Assembly (NCBI RefSeq): GCF_900086715.1
Contig: NZ_FLKH01000012.1
Span: 1,987,346 to 2,051,345 of the forward strand
From: Gracilibacillus timonensis
GTDB taxonomy: Bacteria; Bacillota; Bacilli; Bacillales; Amphibacillaceae
Length of the DNA: 64,000 bases
Direction: 5' to 3'
Shown here piece by piece: positions 45,226 through 54,570 of the stretch. Made by a program: the position numbers and the translations under genes. Positions within the stretch are counted from its first letter, which is position 1, and every line of letters starts with the position of its first letter. Below the pieces are notes generated by a model. That model saw only the letters and a list, made by a program, of their open reading frames with translations. It searched no databases and was not told the DNA's origin.

Positions 45226-46221
45226 ATGAAAAAAGCTTTGTTTATCATGGATGATCAGTTATTTGAAACGGTGTATTCTCCTGCTGTACAAAAGGAGATT
45301 GCGCAATATGTGGATATCATCGGGCCCCCATTAACCAAACGTAACTGCCAAGAACATGTTGAGTTATTACAAGAGGTCGACGTCATTTTCTCAGGATGGG
45401 GAGCCCCGGTATTTGATCAAGCTTTTTTAGACAAAACCCCATCGTTGGAAGCCATTTTTTATGCGGCGGGAACGATGAAGAAGTTATTGTCTGAAGAGGT
45501 TTGGTCGAGAAGAATCAAGATTACGACAGCTAATCAAGCCAATGCGATTCCAGTCGCAGAATTCACGTTAAGCGAGATACTATTTTCCTTAAAAAATGGT
45601 TGGGAGCTATCCAGACAATTGAAAGAAAAGAATTATGTAAATGGCATGTATCAGTCTCTTGTTGGCGCTTATCAATCGACAGTTGGCATTATTTCTTTGA
45701 GCCAAATTGGCAGGAAAGTCATCGAGTTGCTGCAGCATTTTGACTTAAAAGTATTGGCTTATGATCCATTTGTCAGTGCGGAGGAAGCCGAGCGGTTAGA
45801 TGTCGAATTATGTTCCGTGGAGGATATGTTTAAAAGGTCAGATGTTGTCTCATTGCATAGCCCACTGTTGCCTGATACAAAGGGAATGATCAAGAGAGAA
45901 CATTTCCAATCGATGAAACAACAGGCAACCTTTATTAATACAGCCAGGGGAGCGATTGTGAGAGAAGAGGAATTGATAGAGGTATTGCAAAAGCGTCCAG
46001 ATATAACAGCTGTTTTAGATGTGACGTATCCAGAGCCGCCAGTTGAAGGATCGCCATTATATTCTCTGCCGAATGTGGTGTTGACTCCTCATATTGCAGG
46101 GAGTGCAGGTAACGAAAGAGCTCGGTTAGGTGCATTTATGCTGGAAGAGATCAAGCGATATACATCTGGTGAAGAGCTTCAGTATGAGATTACCGAAGCA
46201 TTATATCGGAATATGGCGTGA
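45226..46221 (+). CDS. D-isomer-specific 2-hydroxyacid dehydrogenase family protein
   Basis: A 331-residue NAD-dependent oxidoreductase. The family signatures are SVEDMFKRSDVVSLHSPLLP and FINTARGAIVREEEL near residues 205-255, and the catalytic His lies in LTPHIAGS near residue 290. The glycine-rich NAD loop is unusual: VGIISLSQIGRK replaces the normal GxGxxG. ATG 45226 is preferred to the in-frame ATG 45214 because GGGTGA lies between them. A bidirectional terminator follows. Substrate not predictable; the alternative is a phosphoglycerate dehydrogenase-like enzyme. Confidence 0.82.
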   Translation: MKKALFIMDDQLFETVYSPAVQKEIAQYVDIIGPPLTKRNCQEHVELLQEVDVIFSGWGAPVFDQAFLDKTPSLEAIFYAAGTMKKLLSEEVWSRRIKITTANQANAIPVAEFTLSEILFSLKNGWELSRQLKEKNYVNGMYQSLVGAYQSTVGIISLSQIGRKVIELLQHFDLKVLAYDPFVSAEEAERLDVELCSVEDMFKRSDVVSLHSPLLPDTKGMIKREHFQSMKQQATFINTARGAIVREEELIEVLQKRPDITAVLDVTYPEPPVEGSPLYSLPNVVLTPHIAGSAGNERARLGAFMLEEIKRYTSGEELQYEITEALYRNMA

Positions 46222-46245
46222 TAGGATGATTTCACTATCATAAAA

Positions 46246-46287
46246 AATAGCGGATAACGTCATTGCTTGATGACGTTATCCGCTATT
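46246..46287. terminator. Bidirectional terminator between convergent genes
   Basis: An 18-base perfect stem (46246-46263 with 46270-46287; core AGCGGATAACGTCAT) has a 6-base loop. It lies between the rightward dehydrogenase and the leftward SDR gene, with A/T-rich flanks. Confidence 0.8.
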
Positions 46288-46300
46288 ATCTGTAGCTTTA

Positions 46301-47062
46301 TTATACTCTCATGTCAGGATAACCAGTTACTTCCCAGCCACCGTCTATTACAAGAGAAGTTCCGTTAATGTAACTAGCGTCATCCGACACTAGAAATACG
46401 GCTGGCTTCGCTATTTCACTAGGTTCACCTGCCCTTTTTGCAGGAATTCTTTCCATGAATCTTCGATTGATTTCTTCATTATCTGTCATATCTTTGGTTA
46501 AAGGTGTGGCTACCAATCCAGGTAGGATAGCATTCACATTAATGTGATAGTCGCTTAATTCCAAAGCTGCATTCCTTGTTAAATTTTCAACGGCTGCTTT
46601 GGCAGACGAATAGGCAGCTCCATAAAACATCGGTACATGTGCATTTAAAGAAGAGACGTTTACCATTTTACCATGTTTTTGCTCCTTCATTTTTCTACCC
46701 ACATGTTTGGTAAATAAAAAAACACCGTTGAGCACTAGGTTGACGGTAAAGTTCCAATCTTCTAATGTTTGATCAATAATAAGATCTGATTTATTGGCAC
46801 CAGCAACGTGAAAAGAATAGTCGATGCTGCCATATTTATCAGCTACATGGTTCACAAAGGTTTCCACTTGTTCTTCATTGGTAACATCGACCACTTCGCC
46901 TTCATATAATTCATTTTCCTTCGTATTGGTATCAATCGCTTCTTTATTAATGTCTGCTACAACGACTTGAATACCATTTTCCATTAATTCTTTTGATATG
47001 GCTAATCCAATACCACTTGCCCCGCCAGTAATAATGGCTGTTTTTCCACTAAATTTCGTCAT
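46301..47062 (-). CDS. Short-chain dehydrogenase/reductase
   Basis: A 253-residue Rossmann-fold oxidoreductase. The cofactor loop is TGGASGIGLA (about 12-21), NVSSLN carries the catalytic Ser region, and YSSAKAAV (Tyr about 153) is the YxxxK site. The C-terminus has VIDGGWEVTGYP. AGGAGG lies upstream of ATG 47062. It is transcribed divergently from the zinc dehydrogenase at 47234 across a 171-base region. By family it could be a sugar or polyol dehydrogenase; the substrate is unknown. Confidence 0.88.
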   Translation of the reverse strand: MTKFSGKTAIITGGASGIGLAISKELMENGIQVVVADINKEAIDTNTKENELYEGEVVDVTNEEQVETFVNHVADKYGSIDYSFHVAGANKSDLIIDQTLEDWNFTVNLVLNGVFLFTKHVGRKMKEQKHGKMVNVSSLNAHVPMFYGAAYSSAKAAVENLTRNAALELSDYHINVNAILPGLVATPLTKDMTDNEEINRRFMERIPAKRAGEPSEIAKPAVFLVSDDASYINGTSLVIDGGWEVTGYPDMRV

Positions 47063-47233
47063 TTTTATTCCTCCTTACTTATATATTGTAACGCTACGTG
47101 AAAAAAATGTATAAGAAATGAATTGGATGAACGTTTTTTTGAAAATAGATAGGGCAGGGTGAAAAGTCACGCCTAAATATGTTATGTTAACAGAAGAAAA
47201 CAATCGACCATGTAGGAAAGGGAGCGGATGAAC

Positions 47234-48190
47234 ATGAAGGCCTCCATTTTAACCAGCGCAAAAACGAATAAAATAATGGAAGTACCTCGCCCGGAAATCA
47301 CGAATAATCAGGTGCTAATCAAGGTGAAATACTGTGGTGTCTGTGCTTCTGAACTACATCCCTGGCAACAAGGGGCAATCGAGCAGGAACAAACAATTCT
47401 TGGTCATGAAGGAATGGGAATCATTGAAGAGGTAGGAAGTAATGTAGAAGGTTTCTGTAAAGGAGATCGGGTAACAGGGCTGTTTAATCAAGCCTTTGCA
47501 GAATACGCAGTAGCCGAATATCAGGATGTGATAAAAATTCCTGATGAATTAGAAGGCATGGTCGCTATCGGTGAACCACTTTCTTGTTTATGGAGTGGTG
47601 CCAATCGTACGCCAGTGAATTTGGGTGATACAGTAGCTGTTGTTGGTTTAGGTTTTATGGGTTTAGGCTTTATGCAGCTTATGAAGCATAAGGGAGCTGG
47701 TAAAATAATTGCTATTGATATCCGGCAAGAAAGCTTAGATCATGCCAAACGCTTTGGGGCGGATGAGGTATATCTTGCTCATGAAGTTCCAGATACATAC
47801 AAAGTGACAGACTGGGATGAAATCGGCCAAGGAATAGATGTAAGTGTGGATACCACCGGCTCACCGCAAGGGTTAGCATTGGCTGGGGAATTGGCAGCGG
47901 TTCATGGTGTGTTATCCATTGTCGGTTATCATCAAAGTCATCAAGGGATAAGAAATGTGAACATGCAGCTTTGGAATTGGAAGGCACTTACCGTGATTAA
48001 TGCGCATGAACGCAGAAACCAAGTACATGTTGAAGCAATGAAAGCAATGATGACTTTGATGGACAATGGGCGATTTCATATGAAGGATATGATTACCCAT
48101 GTCCATTCGTTAGATGAAGTGGATCAAGCCTATGAGCATATTGTTACGAAACCAGATGATTTTATTAAAAGTGTGATTGAAATTGGTTGA
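47234..48190 (+). CDS. Zinc-dependent (MDR) alcohol/polyol dehydrogenase
   Basis: A 318-residue medium-chain dehydrogenase. KYCGVCASELHPW (Cys about 37) and GHEGMGIIEEVG (His about 59, Glu about 60) give the catalytic zinc site; VVGLGFMGLGFMQLMK (about 136-151) is the NAD loop. The four-cysteine structural zinc lobe is missing, which explains the shorter length. ATG 47234 is chosen over ATG 47228 because AAGGGAG is spaced properly only for the former. Divergent from the SDR gene. Possibly a polyol or sugar-alcohol dehydrogenase; not certain. Confidence 0.85.
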   Translation: MKASILTSAKTNKIMEVPRPEITNNQVLIKVKYCGVCASELHPWQQGAIEQEQTILGHEGMGIIEEVGSNVEGFCKGDRVTGLFNQAFAEYAVAEYQDVIKIPDELEGMVAIGEPLSCLWSGANRTPVNLGDTVAVVGLGFMGLGFMQLMKHKGAGKIIAIDIRQESLDHAKRFGADEVYLAHEVPDTYKVTDWDEIGQGIDVSVDTTGSPQGLALAGELAAVHGVLSIVGYHQSHQGIRNVNMQLWNWKALTVINAHERRNQVHVEAMKAMMTLMDNGRFHMKDMITHVHSLDEVDQAYEHIVTKPDDFIKSVIEIG

Positions 48191-48212
48191 TCGTGTAAAA
48201 CGCTTGCCATGA

Positions 48213-48242
48213 AAAAACTTATTATATATATAATAAGTTTTT
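48213..48242. terminator. Bidirectional palindromic terminator
   Basis: A perfect 30-base palindrome (AAAAACTTATTATAT and its complement) lies between the stops of the convergent dehydrogenase and small membrane-protein genes. The flanking A- and T-runs allow termination both ways. Confidence 0.8.
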
Positions 48243-48570
48243 ATCCTTTTCTTTCATATTTTTTCCACCTCTTATAGTTATAGATAAGTTCAGTAAAAAA
48301 AGAAATAAGTAATATTAAGGAGGCGATTAAGCTTAATAAGGGGCTCAAATCAAAAGAAAGGTAAATAATAAAAAATGTCACGATGATTAATGGATAAGCT
48401 ACTAAATTTATAATCATTCTTTTTCTATAAGGTAGTCTAAAATAATTTTTTGAAAAACCTTTATCCACATCTTCTCCTGCAGCGTCTTTTTTTATAAAAA
48501 CAATTCCAATGATACCTGTTAATAGACCAGCTAAAATTGGAGCAAAAGTGAAAAAGTTTATTCCGTCCAA
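48241..48570 (-). CDS. Small membrane protein of unknown function
   Basis: A 109-residue protein with three hydrophobic segments (about 6-26, 53-73, 75-95) and a basic C-terminus (YNYKRWKKYERKG). AGGAGGTG lies 6 bases before the TTG start at 48570, which supports a real gene. I do not recognise the family. Its 3' end lies in a palindromic terminator. The 5' side faces a toxin-antitoxin relic, without evident linkage. Confidence 0.7.
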   Translation of the reverse strand: MDGINFFTFAPILAGLLTGIIGIVFIKKDAAGEDVDKGFSKNYFRLPYRKRMIINLVAYPLIIVTFFIIYLSFDLSPLLSLIASLILLISFFTELIYNYKRWKKYERKG

Positions 48571-48725
48571 TTAATTCACCTCCTATACAAACTATGATAA
48601 AAGTATGATAGTTTCTATTATAACACCGCGTCCGCCTATATAAATTTTACCTTTTACTCGAGGGGGATTTATTTTGATTCTAAATTTTACCTAATCTCCT
48701 GCACCTATACTTTTGGAAAAGTAAT

Positions 48726-49003
48726 CACTCTCGGTGCCAGCTTTTCGTGGTGGTGGCACACTCCCTTCATAATTCCACCTTTCCATCGTAGCAAGAAAGG
48801 GGGCGTCGCCTTATGACAGTTTATGAATCTCTCATGTTTGCTTTGCTGTGGCATTTGCTACACTAATGATCATCCTGTCACCTGAACAAAAAAATAACCA
48901 CCTAAGCCTGGCAAAGCAAACAGTGGTTATTTCTTATGGGTTTGTGTAGCCGCCCCCTTGAAGGGCTATTACACTAACGTTCGGTGCACCACCACCGAGA
49001 GTT
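48726..49003. repeat. Inverted repeats bounding the type I toxin locus
   Basis: ACTCTCGGTG near 48726-48735 and CACCGAGAGT ending near 49003 are complementary, and GTGGTGGTGGCAC/GTGCACCACCAC extends the symmetry with a small insertion. Within the locus AAATAACCAC near 48891-48900 pairs with GTGGTTATTT near 48923-48932. Confidence 0.6.
48813..48949 (+). pseudogene. Type I toxin (TxpA/BsrG/holin-like family), frameshifted
   Basis: AAAGGGGGCG precedes ATG 48813. The frame starts MTVYESLMFA, the signature of Bacillaceae holin-like type I toxins, then goes out of frame and stops at 48866. Adding one base near 48842 joins it to the second frame (AVAFATLMIILSPEQKNNHL and on to TAG 48947), restoring a membrane helix and charged tail. 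The ribosome site region AAGGGGGCG (48797-48805) is complementary to CGCCCCCTT (48951-48959), the long-range sequestration typical of type I toxin mRNAs. The antitoxin RNA would lie on the minus strand at the 3' end. The deletion probably inactivates the toxin. Confidence 0.65.
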
Positions 49004-49095
49004 TTTATTATATACTGATTTAACTTTATTATACATCAGAATTGAAATGGATGCATATTTCAATTTTTTTCATCATTTAGCTCATCTGGTATAAC

Positions 49096-50280
49096 CTACA
49101 ACTTCTCGTATTCCCTCACGATTCTCTCCACCGCTTCTTTGACTAACTTAGGATGAGTAGCCAAATTCAAGCGAATATACCCCTTATAAGCGGCACCAAA
49201 CCACTCCCCATAATCAACAGCAAGCCTGCATTTGTCCTGGACGAATTCCTTTACATCGTTAGGATCTAGAAATCCTTTCAAATCAATCAGCGGCAGATAA
49301 GTGCCTTCCAAATCACATACTCTAATTTCCGGTATATGAGTAGTTAGTTCTTTTTTAACATAATCGTAGTTCGCTTCAATCACATGGCGAAGTCCATCGA
49401 GCCATTCTTTGCCCGTTCGGTAGGCTGCTTCTGTAGCAATATGGCCGAGCAGGTTTTTCTCGCTCATGATATGTTGATTGGCATAGTCATCAAACTTTTG
49501 CCGCAGTGCCGGGTTTTCTATTACAATATTGGCATGGACTAGCCCTGGCAGATTGAATGTTTTAGAAGCGGCATTCACGAGCAGGATACGGTCTCTATAT
49601 TTACCATCTGCTATGAGTGGTGCCGGGATATGCTTGTGATGATGCAAGGCAAAATCTTGGTGAATCTCATCCGCGATCACGAGGACATCGTGTTTGTCAC
49701 AGATGGCTAGCATCTTCTCTAGCTCGTCTTCGGTCCAGACTCTTCCTGCCGGGTTGTGCGGTGAGCAGAGCAGGAAGAGTTTAACATTATTGTCGACGAT
49801 GGCTTGTTCCAACTGATCGAAATCCAACTCAAAACGACCATCATTATCCGTCATATCAACGGTGACGAGTGTACGGTTCAGGTCATTGACCACGCTGAAA
49901 AAAGGATAGTAGACAGGCGGTGTAATCAGCACGGCGTCCTTTTCCGCCGTAAAGCAGTTCATAAACCAGTACAATGCCGATACCACACCAGTAGCTGGTC
50001 TGCACCATTCTTTGTCCACCTTGTAGCCGAAATACTTCTCCATCCAATCGGAAAAGGCTTGATAGTAAGAGTCAGGTACAAAGGAATAACCGTAAGCACC
50101 ATGCTGGATACGTTCCGTCAGCGCCTCAAACACACCATCTGGTGCCTTGAATTCCATATCTGCCACCCACATGGGTAGGAGATCGGCGTCACCAAAGCGT
50201 TCTTCAAGTAAGTCCCATTTTAAGGAGTCTGTATTTTTTCTCTCTACATAATAATTCTCGACAAAAGTCTCTACATTCAT
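49096..50280 (-). CDS. PatB/MalY-family PLP-dependent aminotransferase (C-S lyase)
   Basis: A 394-residue fold-type I PLP enzyme. DLLPMWVADMEFKAP near the N-terminus is the MalY/PatB signature, CSPHNPAGRVW and DEIHQDF bind PLP, and NAASKTFNLPGL holds the Schiff-base Lys (about residue 230). Such enzymes cleave cystathionine or cysteine conjugates, giving homocysteine or thiols, pyruvate and ammonia. AAAGGTGATCC precedes ATG 50280; the in-frame GTG 50289 overlaps that site. Stand-alone and divergent from the transglutaminase-like gene. B. subtilis PatB is the likely functional model. Confidence 0.9.
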   Translation of the reverse strand: MNVETFVENYYVERKNTDSLKWDLLEERFGDADLLPMWVADMEFKAPDGVFEALTERIQHGAYGYSFVPDSYYQAFSDWMEKYFGYKVDKEWCRPATGVVSALYWFMNCFTAEKDAVLITPPVYYPFFSVVNDLNRTLVTVDMTDNDGRFELDFDQLEQAIVDNNVKLFLLCSPHNPAGRVWTEDELEKMLAICDKHDVLVIADEIHQDFALHHHKHIPAPLIADGKYRDRILLVNAASKTFNLPGLVHANIVIENPALRQKFDDYANQHIMSEKNLLGHIATEAAYRTGKEWLDGLRHVIEANYDYVKKELTTHIPEIRVCDLEGTYLPLIDLKGFLDPNDVKEFVQDKCRLAVDYGEWFGAAYKGYIRLNLATHPKLVKEAVERIVREYEKL

Positions 50281-50428
50281 ATGGATCACCTTTCTGATTT
50301 GTTCTACTTATTTACTATAAAGGAAGTAGTGGATGTTAACAATTGATTCAAGCAAAATGAGTGGAGATTTTTTTACTGAGATGTAGCGGAACTTTCGTTA
50401 TAATAAAGTGAGACTTATCAGGATGTTT

Positions 50429-50521
50429 AGGGATCGTTGTTTTCCAAAACCACTACGGGATACCACTCCTATAGTCGGAAAACTTACGAACCCTTAACGC
50501 GGTGATAAAGCGTGTATCCGC
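50429..50521 (+). other. Structured 5' leader upstream of the transglutaminase-like gene
   Basis: A long stem pairs AGGG (50429-50432), TCGT (50434-50437) and GTTTTCC (50439-50445) with GGAAAAC (50477-50483), ACGA (50486-50489) and CCCT (50491-50494), enclosing ACTA/TAGT. A second stem uses GCGG (50499-50502) and CCGC (50518-50521), close to the AGAGGTGATG start region. TATAAT at 50399-50404 may be its -10 box. I do not recognise a known riboswitch. Confidence 0.5.
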
Positions 50522-50543
50522 TGAATGAAAAAGAGGTGATGTC

Positions 50544-51695
50544 ATGAGGAAGCAACATCAGGTAACTTATCGCTATAGAAACGAAGACGAACATGCAACA
50601 GAACTGTGGTTATCAATTCCGGAACAGGCAGAGTTATTGGAAACCAACCTTTCGCCATCTCAGCAAACATCTAGCTGTTATAACGAGTTGCATTACTTTG
50701 TGATTCAGCCACAGTCTGAACTCACGGTGACGTATCAAATAAATCCGAGTTCAGCAAAAAAAGTAAGTCTAAGCTCAGATGAAAAGCAATTTTATGTCAG
50801 GTCATCCCATTTATGTTATTGGGATGAGGAGACAAGGGCGTTAGCGCAGTCGATCATTGCGAATCAGACAGACCCACGTGCGCAAGCGGAAGCCATTTTT
50901 GTATATGTGGTTGATCATTTTAAATATGTTTATCCACCCAAGGCACGAGGAGTGCAGAGCTTTTGCGAATTGGGAAAAGGGGATTGTGGTGAATTCTCGC
51001 AACTATATGCAGCTCTCTGCCGCTCGATCGGCATCCCATGCAGAGTTATTTATGGGTGCTGGGCACTGGGAAAAATGAATGGACATGCTTGGAATGAAGT
51101 ATATATAGAAGGAGACGGTTGGGTCGAGGTGGATTCTAGTATGGCTCGCCTGCAAAAATATAGTAAATGGCAGTTTCTTTTTTCTAGTCTACGAACCTAT
51201 CATTGGAAGGATTATTTTGGAGCGGCGGAAGGACAGAAGATCAACTTTTCCTATGATGGCGATATTAAATTGGAACCGCCATTTGAACAGGAGACGGCGG
51301 CAAAAGCTATTATCAGCAGTTTTCCGTTGTGTGGCAGGGATTTTCATTGGGGGATTGATTCGCTGAATGGAAATGCGCCATATTTACAGCCAGCTTATGT
51401 GCGATTTAATGAGAACAGAGAGAAGCCGGTGAAGGCGAAGGAGTTATTAGGTACCTGGGCAGTCCGAGAGCCTTTGCCATGGAACCTGTTGTTTTGGACA
51501 AAAAGGGTAGCAGTTGGTTTATTGGTTTGCTTTTTCTTGTTGGATCTATTGACGGCTTTTGCTGTGCCTTCGCTTGTAACAGGGGCAGTGCTGTTGTCGG
51601 TTTGTCTTGCTTTTGTTTTAAGAGGAGAAAGGAAGGTGCTGTTTTCCGTCTTATCCTGTCTGGTACTTGGTATTATGATTAACTCGGCTATATGA
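50544..51695 (+). CDS. Transglutaminase-like domain protein with C-terminal membrane segments
   Basis: A 383-residue protein. The catalytic triad of transglutaminase-like cysteine enzymes is visible: Cys148 in KGDCGEFSQLY, His181 in NGHAWNEV and Asp197 in WVEVDSS. Residues 1-110 form a beta-rich region; two hydrophobic segments lie at about 325-378, so the enzyme is probably membrane-tethered. AGAGGTGATGTC precedes ATG 50544. These proteins cross-link or cleave amide bonds, often as proteases; the substrate is unknown. A structured leader precedes it. Confidence 0.82.
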   Translation: MRKQHQVTYRYRNEDEHATELWLSIPEQAELLETNLSPSQQTSSCYNELHYFVIQPQSELTVTYQINPSSAKKVSLSSDEKQFYVRSSHLCYWDEETRALAQSIIANQTDPRAQAEAIFVYVVDHFKYVYPPKARGVQSFCELGKGDCGEFSQLYAALCRSIGIPCRVIYGCWALGKMNGHAWNEVYIEGDGWVEVDSSMARLQKYSKWQFLFSSLRTYHWKDYFGAAEGQKINFSYDGDIKLEPPFEQETAAKAIISSFPLCGRDFHWGIDSLNGNAPYLQPAYVRFNENREKPVKAKELLGTWAVREPLPWNLLFWTKRVAVGLLVCFFLLDLLTAFAVPSLVTGAVLLSVCLAFVLRGERKVLFSVLSCLVLGIMINSAI

Positions 51696-51753
51696 AAGCA
51701 CGCTTATTTAGGGAAAGGCAGGCGATTGTCTTTCCCAATGATGTATTCCGATG

Positions 51754-51782
51754 TTGAATTTATAAAAAAAAGAACGTATAAT
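51754..51782 (+). promoter_or_regulatory. Promoter of the glucuronoxylan operon
   Basis: TTGAAT (51754-51759) and TATAAT (51777-51782) are separated by exactly 17 bases. The operator palindrome starts 8 bases after the -10 box, overlapping the expected transcription start. Confidence 0.8.
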
Positions 51783-51790
51783 GATACTAC

Positions 51791-51802
51791 CATACTAGTA
51801 TG
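51791..51802. promoter_or_regulatory. Operator palindrome CATACTAGTATG (uxuR-type)
   Basis: A perfect 12-base palindrome between the promoter and start codon of the GntR gene. The same core occurs at 60654-60665 in the beta-xylosidase promoter. The most likely ligand is the GntR protein encoded directly downstream. Confidence 0.75.
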
Positions 51803-51819
51803 AAATAGGAGGTATAAGC

Positions 51820-52497
51820 ATGGCTTATCCAAGACAGAGAGAAAAGGGTTCATCACGGGATTATGTCTATCGGTCAACCAAAGAACAGATTATGATTGGG
51901 GAGATTGCCCCAGGAATGAAGCTGTCTGAAAAAGAAATCGCCGATAAATTAGAGGTGAGTCGTACGCCGGTTCGTGAGGCTTTTTTACAACTAAATCAAG
52001 AAGGTCTGCTGGAAATATTGCCACAGATTGGGACCATTGTAGCCAAAATTGATTTGAACTCCGTAGAAGAAGGTCGATTTGTGCGTGAAAATATTGAAAA
52101 GGCGATTGTGGCAGAGGCGGCAAGGAACATGGGTGAAGAGGCGCTGCTGCAAGTGGAGACGAATTTGACGCTACAGGAGTTTTCCTTAGAGAAGGGTTCT
52201 TTTCAACGTTTATTTGAGTTGGATGATGAATTTCACCGATTGCTATATAAGGGGTGTGGTAAACTTCGCACATGGGATATGGTGAAGCGGATGAATATTC
52301 AGTTTGACCGGCTCCGGTTACTACGCCTGGCCGTTAATCATGACTGGAAGATTGTTGTGTCCCAGCACCGCCGTATTTTCGAAGCGATATCAAACAAGGA
52401 TGTCGATTTGGCAGAAGAAACAACGATCGAACATCTCCGATTAGTCGATGTAGAAAAAGGGGCATTAAAAGAAGCCAATCCAGACTTTTTTGCTTAA
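51820..52497 (+). CDS. uxuR: GntR/FadR-family regulator of glucuronoxylan use
   Basis: A 225-residue repressor with an N-terminal winged helix (KLSEKEIADKLEVSRTPVREAFLQL, given here in parts: KLSEKEIADKLEV and SRTPVREAFLQL) and a C-terminal all-helical FCD ligand domain with metal-site residues such as ELDDEFHRLLY (about 128-138). AGGAGG precedes ATG 51820. It heads the operon with alpha-glucuronidase, uxuA and an oxidoreductase; in Geobacillus the uxuR gene is similarly placed in a glucuronic-acid cluster. Autoregulation through the palindrome at 51791 is expected, with a glucuronate pathway intermediate as inducer. The symbol is by context. Confidence 0.8.
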   Translation: MAYPRQREKGSSRDYVYRSTKEQIMIGEIAPGMKLSEKEIADKLEVSRTPVREAFLQLNQEGLLEILPQIGTIVAKIDLNSVEEGRFVRENIEKAIVAEAARNMGEEALLQVETNLTLQEFSLEKGSFQRLFELDDEFHRLLYKGCGKLRTWDMVKRMNIQFDRLRLLRLAVNHDWKIVVSQHRRIFEAISNKDVDLAEETTIEHLRLVDVEKGALKEANPDFFA

Positions 52498-52521
52498 TTT
52501 GAAAAGGAGAGTGAAGGTGTT

Positions 52522-54552
52522 ATGCGAACCAAACTTGATTATCGTATGTGGCTGCAGTATCGGCCAATAGAAGGAAAGAATCTGCCCAAGTTCCAGCAAA
52601 TAGCTATTTGGAATACATCGCCCATTGCTTCCTCTATTTCCGCAGAGCTGATACGTGGGCTGAAAGGTATGTTTGGCATACAACCAAGGTTCACGAATAA
52701 TATGGAAGAGAGTATGGTAGTCGGTACCATTGATCGGATAGCAGTATTATTAGATGATCAACAAATAGAAACCATTCAACAAGCTTCTGACGAGGGGTTT
52801 CTGATCGTTTTCCGTAATGAACAGCTGATTATTACGGGGGAGACGGATAAAGCTTTATTATACGGTATCTTTTATCTATTACGTCAACTCCAATTGGGTT
52901 ATGATGTATCGCAATTAAATAATCTAGAAGATCCTAAAAATAGCTTGCGAATGTTAAATCAGTGGGATAACTTGGATGGCAGTGTAGAAAGGGGATACGC
53001 AGGGAAATCTATTTTTTACCATAATGGTGCGATAGTCAAAGATAAAACGAGAATAAGAGATTATGCTAGATATTTAGCTTCCGTGGGGATCAATGCAATC
53101 GCTATCAATAACGTAAATGTGTGGAAAGAGGAGACCTACTTTATTACAGATAAATATTTACCGGAAATAAAAGAAATCACGGATATCTTTGAGGCGTATG
53201 GTCTCTCGCTATATTTGAGTATAAACTTTGCCAGTCCGATGGCTATCGATGGTTTAGCAACAGCGGACCCTATGGCGAAGCAAGTGCAGCAGTGGTGGCA
53301 ACAGAAGGTAAAGGAAATCTATGATTATATTCCTGGTTTTGGTGGCTTTGTGGTGAAGGCAGACTCGGAGCATCGACCGGGGCCATTTACATATGATCGA
53401 GATCATGCGGATGGGGCAAACATGCTGGCAGAAGCGCTGGCACCTTTTCAAGGGAAGGTGATTTGGCGTTGTTTTGTGTATAACTGTGTGCAGGACTGGC
53501 GTGACCGCAGTACCGATCGGGCAAAAGCAGCATATGATCATTTTAAGCCGTTGGATGGCAGGTTTCGAGAAAATGTGATCTTACAAATTAAGAACGGACC
53601 GATGGATTTTCAAGTTCGGGAGCCGGTTTCTCCTTTGATTGGGGCGATGGAACAGACGAATCAACTAGTAGAGTTTCAGATTGCCCAAGAGTATACAGGA
53701 CAGCAGCGAGACCTTTGTTACCTGACTCCCCAATGGAAGGAGGTATTGCAGTTTGATACCTATATCAGGGGGAAGGGGTCCACTATCACAGAAATGATGG
53801 CTGGGAAGATACAGCCATACAAATATAGCGGATTGGCTGCAGTAGCTAATATCGGTGATGATGAGAACTGGACGGGACATACATTGGCTCAAGTTAATCT
53901 GTATGGGTATGGCCGGTTGGCTTGGAATCCGGAATTATCTGCAGGGGCGATTGCGGAAGAATGGATCGTACAGACCTTTGGCAGTCAAACGCTACTTATA
54001 GAGACGTTAGCCAGCATACTTCTGGATTCGTGGAGGATTTATGAAAATTATACGGCACCGCTAGGCGTAGGCTGGATGGTCAATCCAGGACACCATTATG
54101 GGCCAAATGTCGATGGTTATGAATATTCCAGGTGGGGCACCTACCATCTTGCTGATCGTGATGGGGTGGGAGTGGATAGAACGAGAGAGACAGGAACGGG
54201 TTATACAGCCCAATATCAGGAACCCAATCAGTCGATATTTAATCAGCTAACGTCTTGTCCAGAGGAGGTCTTATTATTTTTTCATCATGTACCATACAAG
54301 TATACATTAAAAAGTGGCAAAACGGTTATTCAGCATATTTATGATACCCATTTTGCAGGTGTAGAACAGGTAGAGCAGTTAATCATGAAGTGGGAGTCAC
54401 TCCATAGTGTAATAGATGACACACGGCATGCCAAGGTACATGAACGTTTTGAATGGCAGAGAAGGAATGCAAGAGAGTGGTGCGATCAAGTAAATACGTA
54501 TTTTTATCGTAAATCAGGAGTGCCTGATGAGAAGGGAAGGACAATTTACTGA
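52522..54552 (+). CDS. aguA: GH67 alpha-glucuronidase
   Basis: A 676-residue intracellular enzyme that removes 4-O-methylglucuronic acid from the non-reducing end of xylooligosaccharides. The catalytic residues correspond to those of the Geobacillus enzyme with a constant offset of two: Glu283 in [10 protein letters not shown] (acid), Asp362 in [10 protein letters not shown] and Glu384 in [10 protein letters not shown]. Typical segments [12 protein letters not shown] and [14 protein letters not shown] are present. It begins 24 bases after the regulator with AAAGGAGAG upstream. No signal peptide. Length is normal for the family. It feeds glucuronate to the next two genes. Confidence 0.95.
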   Translation: MRTKLDYRMWLQYRPIEGKNLPKFQQIAIWNTSPIASSISAELIRGLKGMFGIQPRFTNNMEESMVVGTIDRIAVLLDDQQIETIQQASDEGFLIVFRNEQLIITGETDKALLYGIFYLLRQLQLGYDVSQLNNLEDPKNSLRMLNQWDNLDGSVERGYAGKSIFYHNGAIVKDKTRIRDYARYLASVGINAIAINNVNVWKEETYFITDKYLPEIKEITDIFEAYGLSLYLSINFASPMAIDGLATADPMAKQVQQWWQQKVKEIYDYIPGFGGFVVKADSEHRPGPFTYDRDHADGANMLAEALAPFQGKVIWRCFVYNCVQDWRDRSTDRAKAAYDHFKPLDGRFRENVILQIKNGPMDFQVREPVSPLIGAMEQTNQLVEFQIAQEYTGQQRDLCYLTPQWKEVLQFDTYIRGKGSTITEMMAGKIQPYKYSGLAAVANIGDDENWTGHTLAQVNLYGYGRLAWNPELSAGAIAEEWIVQTFGSQTLLIETLASILLDSWRIYENYTAPLGVGWMVNPGHHYGPNVDGYEYSRWGTYHLADRDGVGVDRTRETGTGYTAQYQEPNQSIFNQLTSCPEEVLLFFHHVPYKYTLKSGKTVIQHIYDTHFAGVEQVEQLIMKWESLHSVIDDTRHAKVHERFEWQRRNAREWCDQVNTYFYRKSGVPDEKGRTIY

Positions 54553-54570
54553 GATGAAGGAGATTACAAG

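Noticed and set aside
48194-48209. cre-like sequence TGTAAAACGCTTGCC
   Set aside because: One extra base spoils the spacing of the consensus, and it lies after a gene rather than before one.
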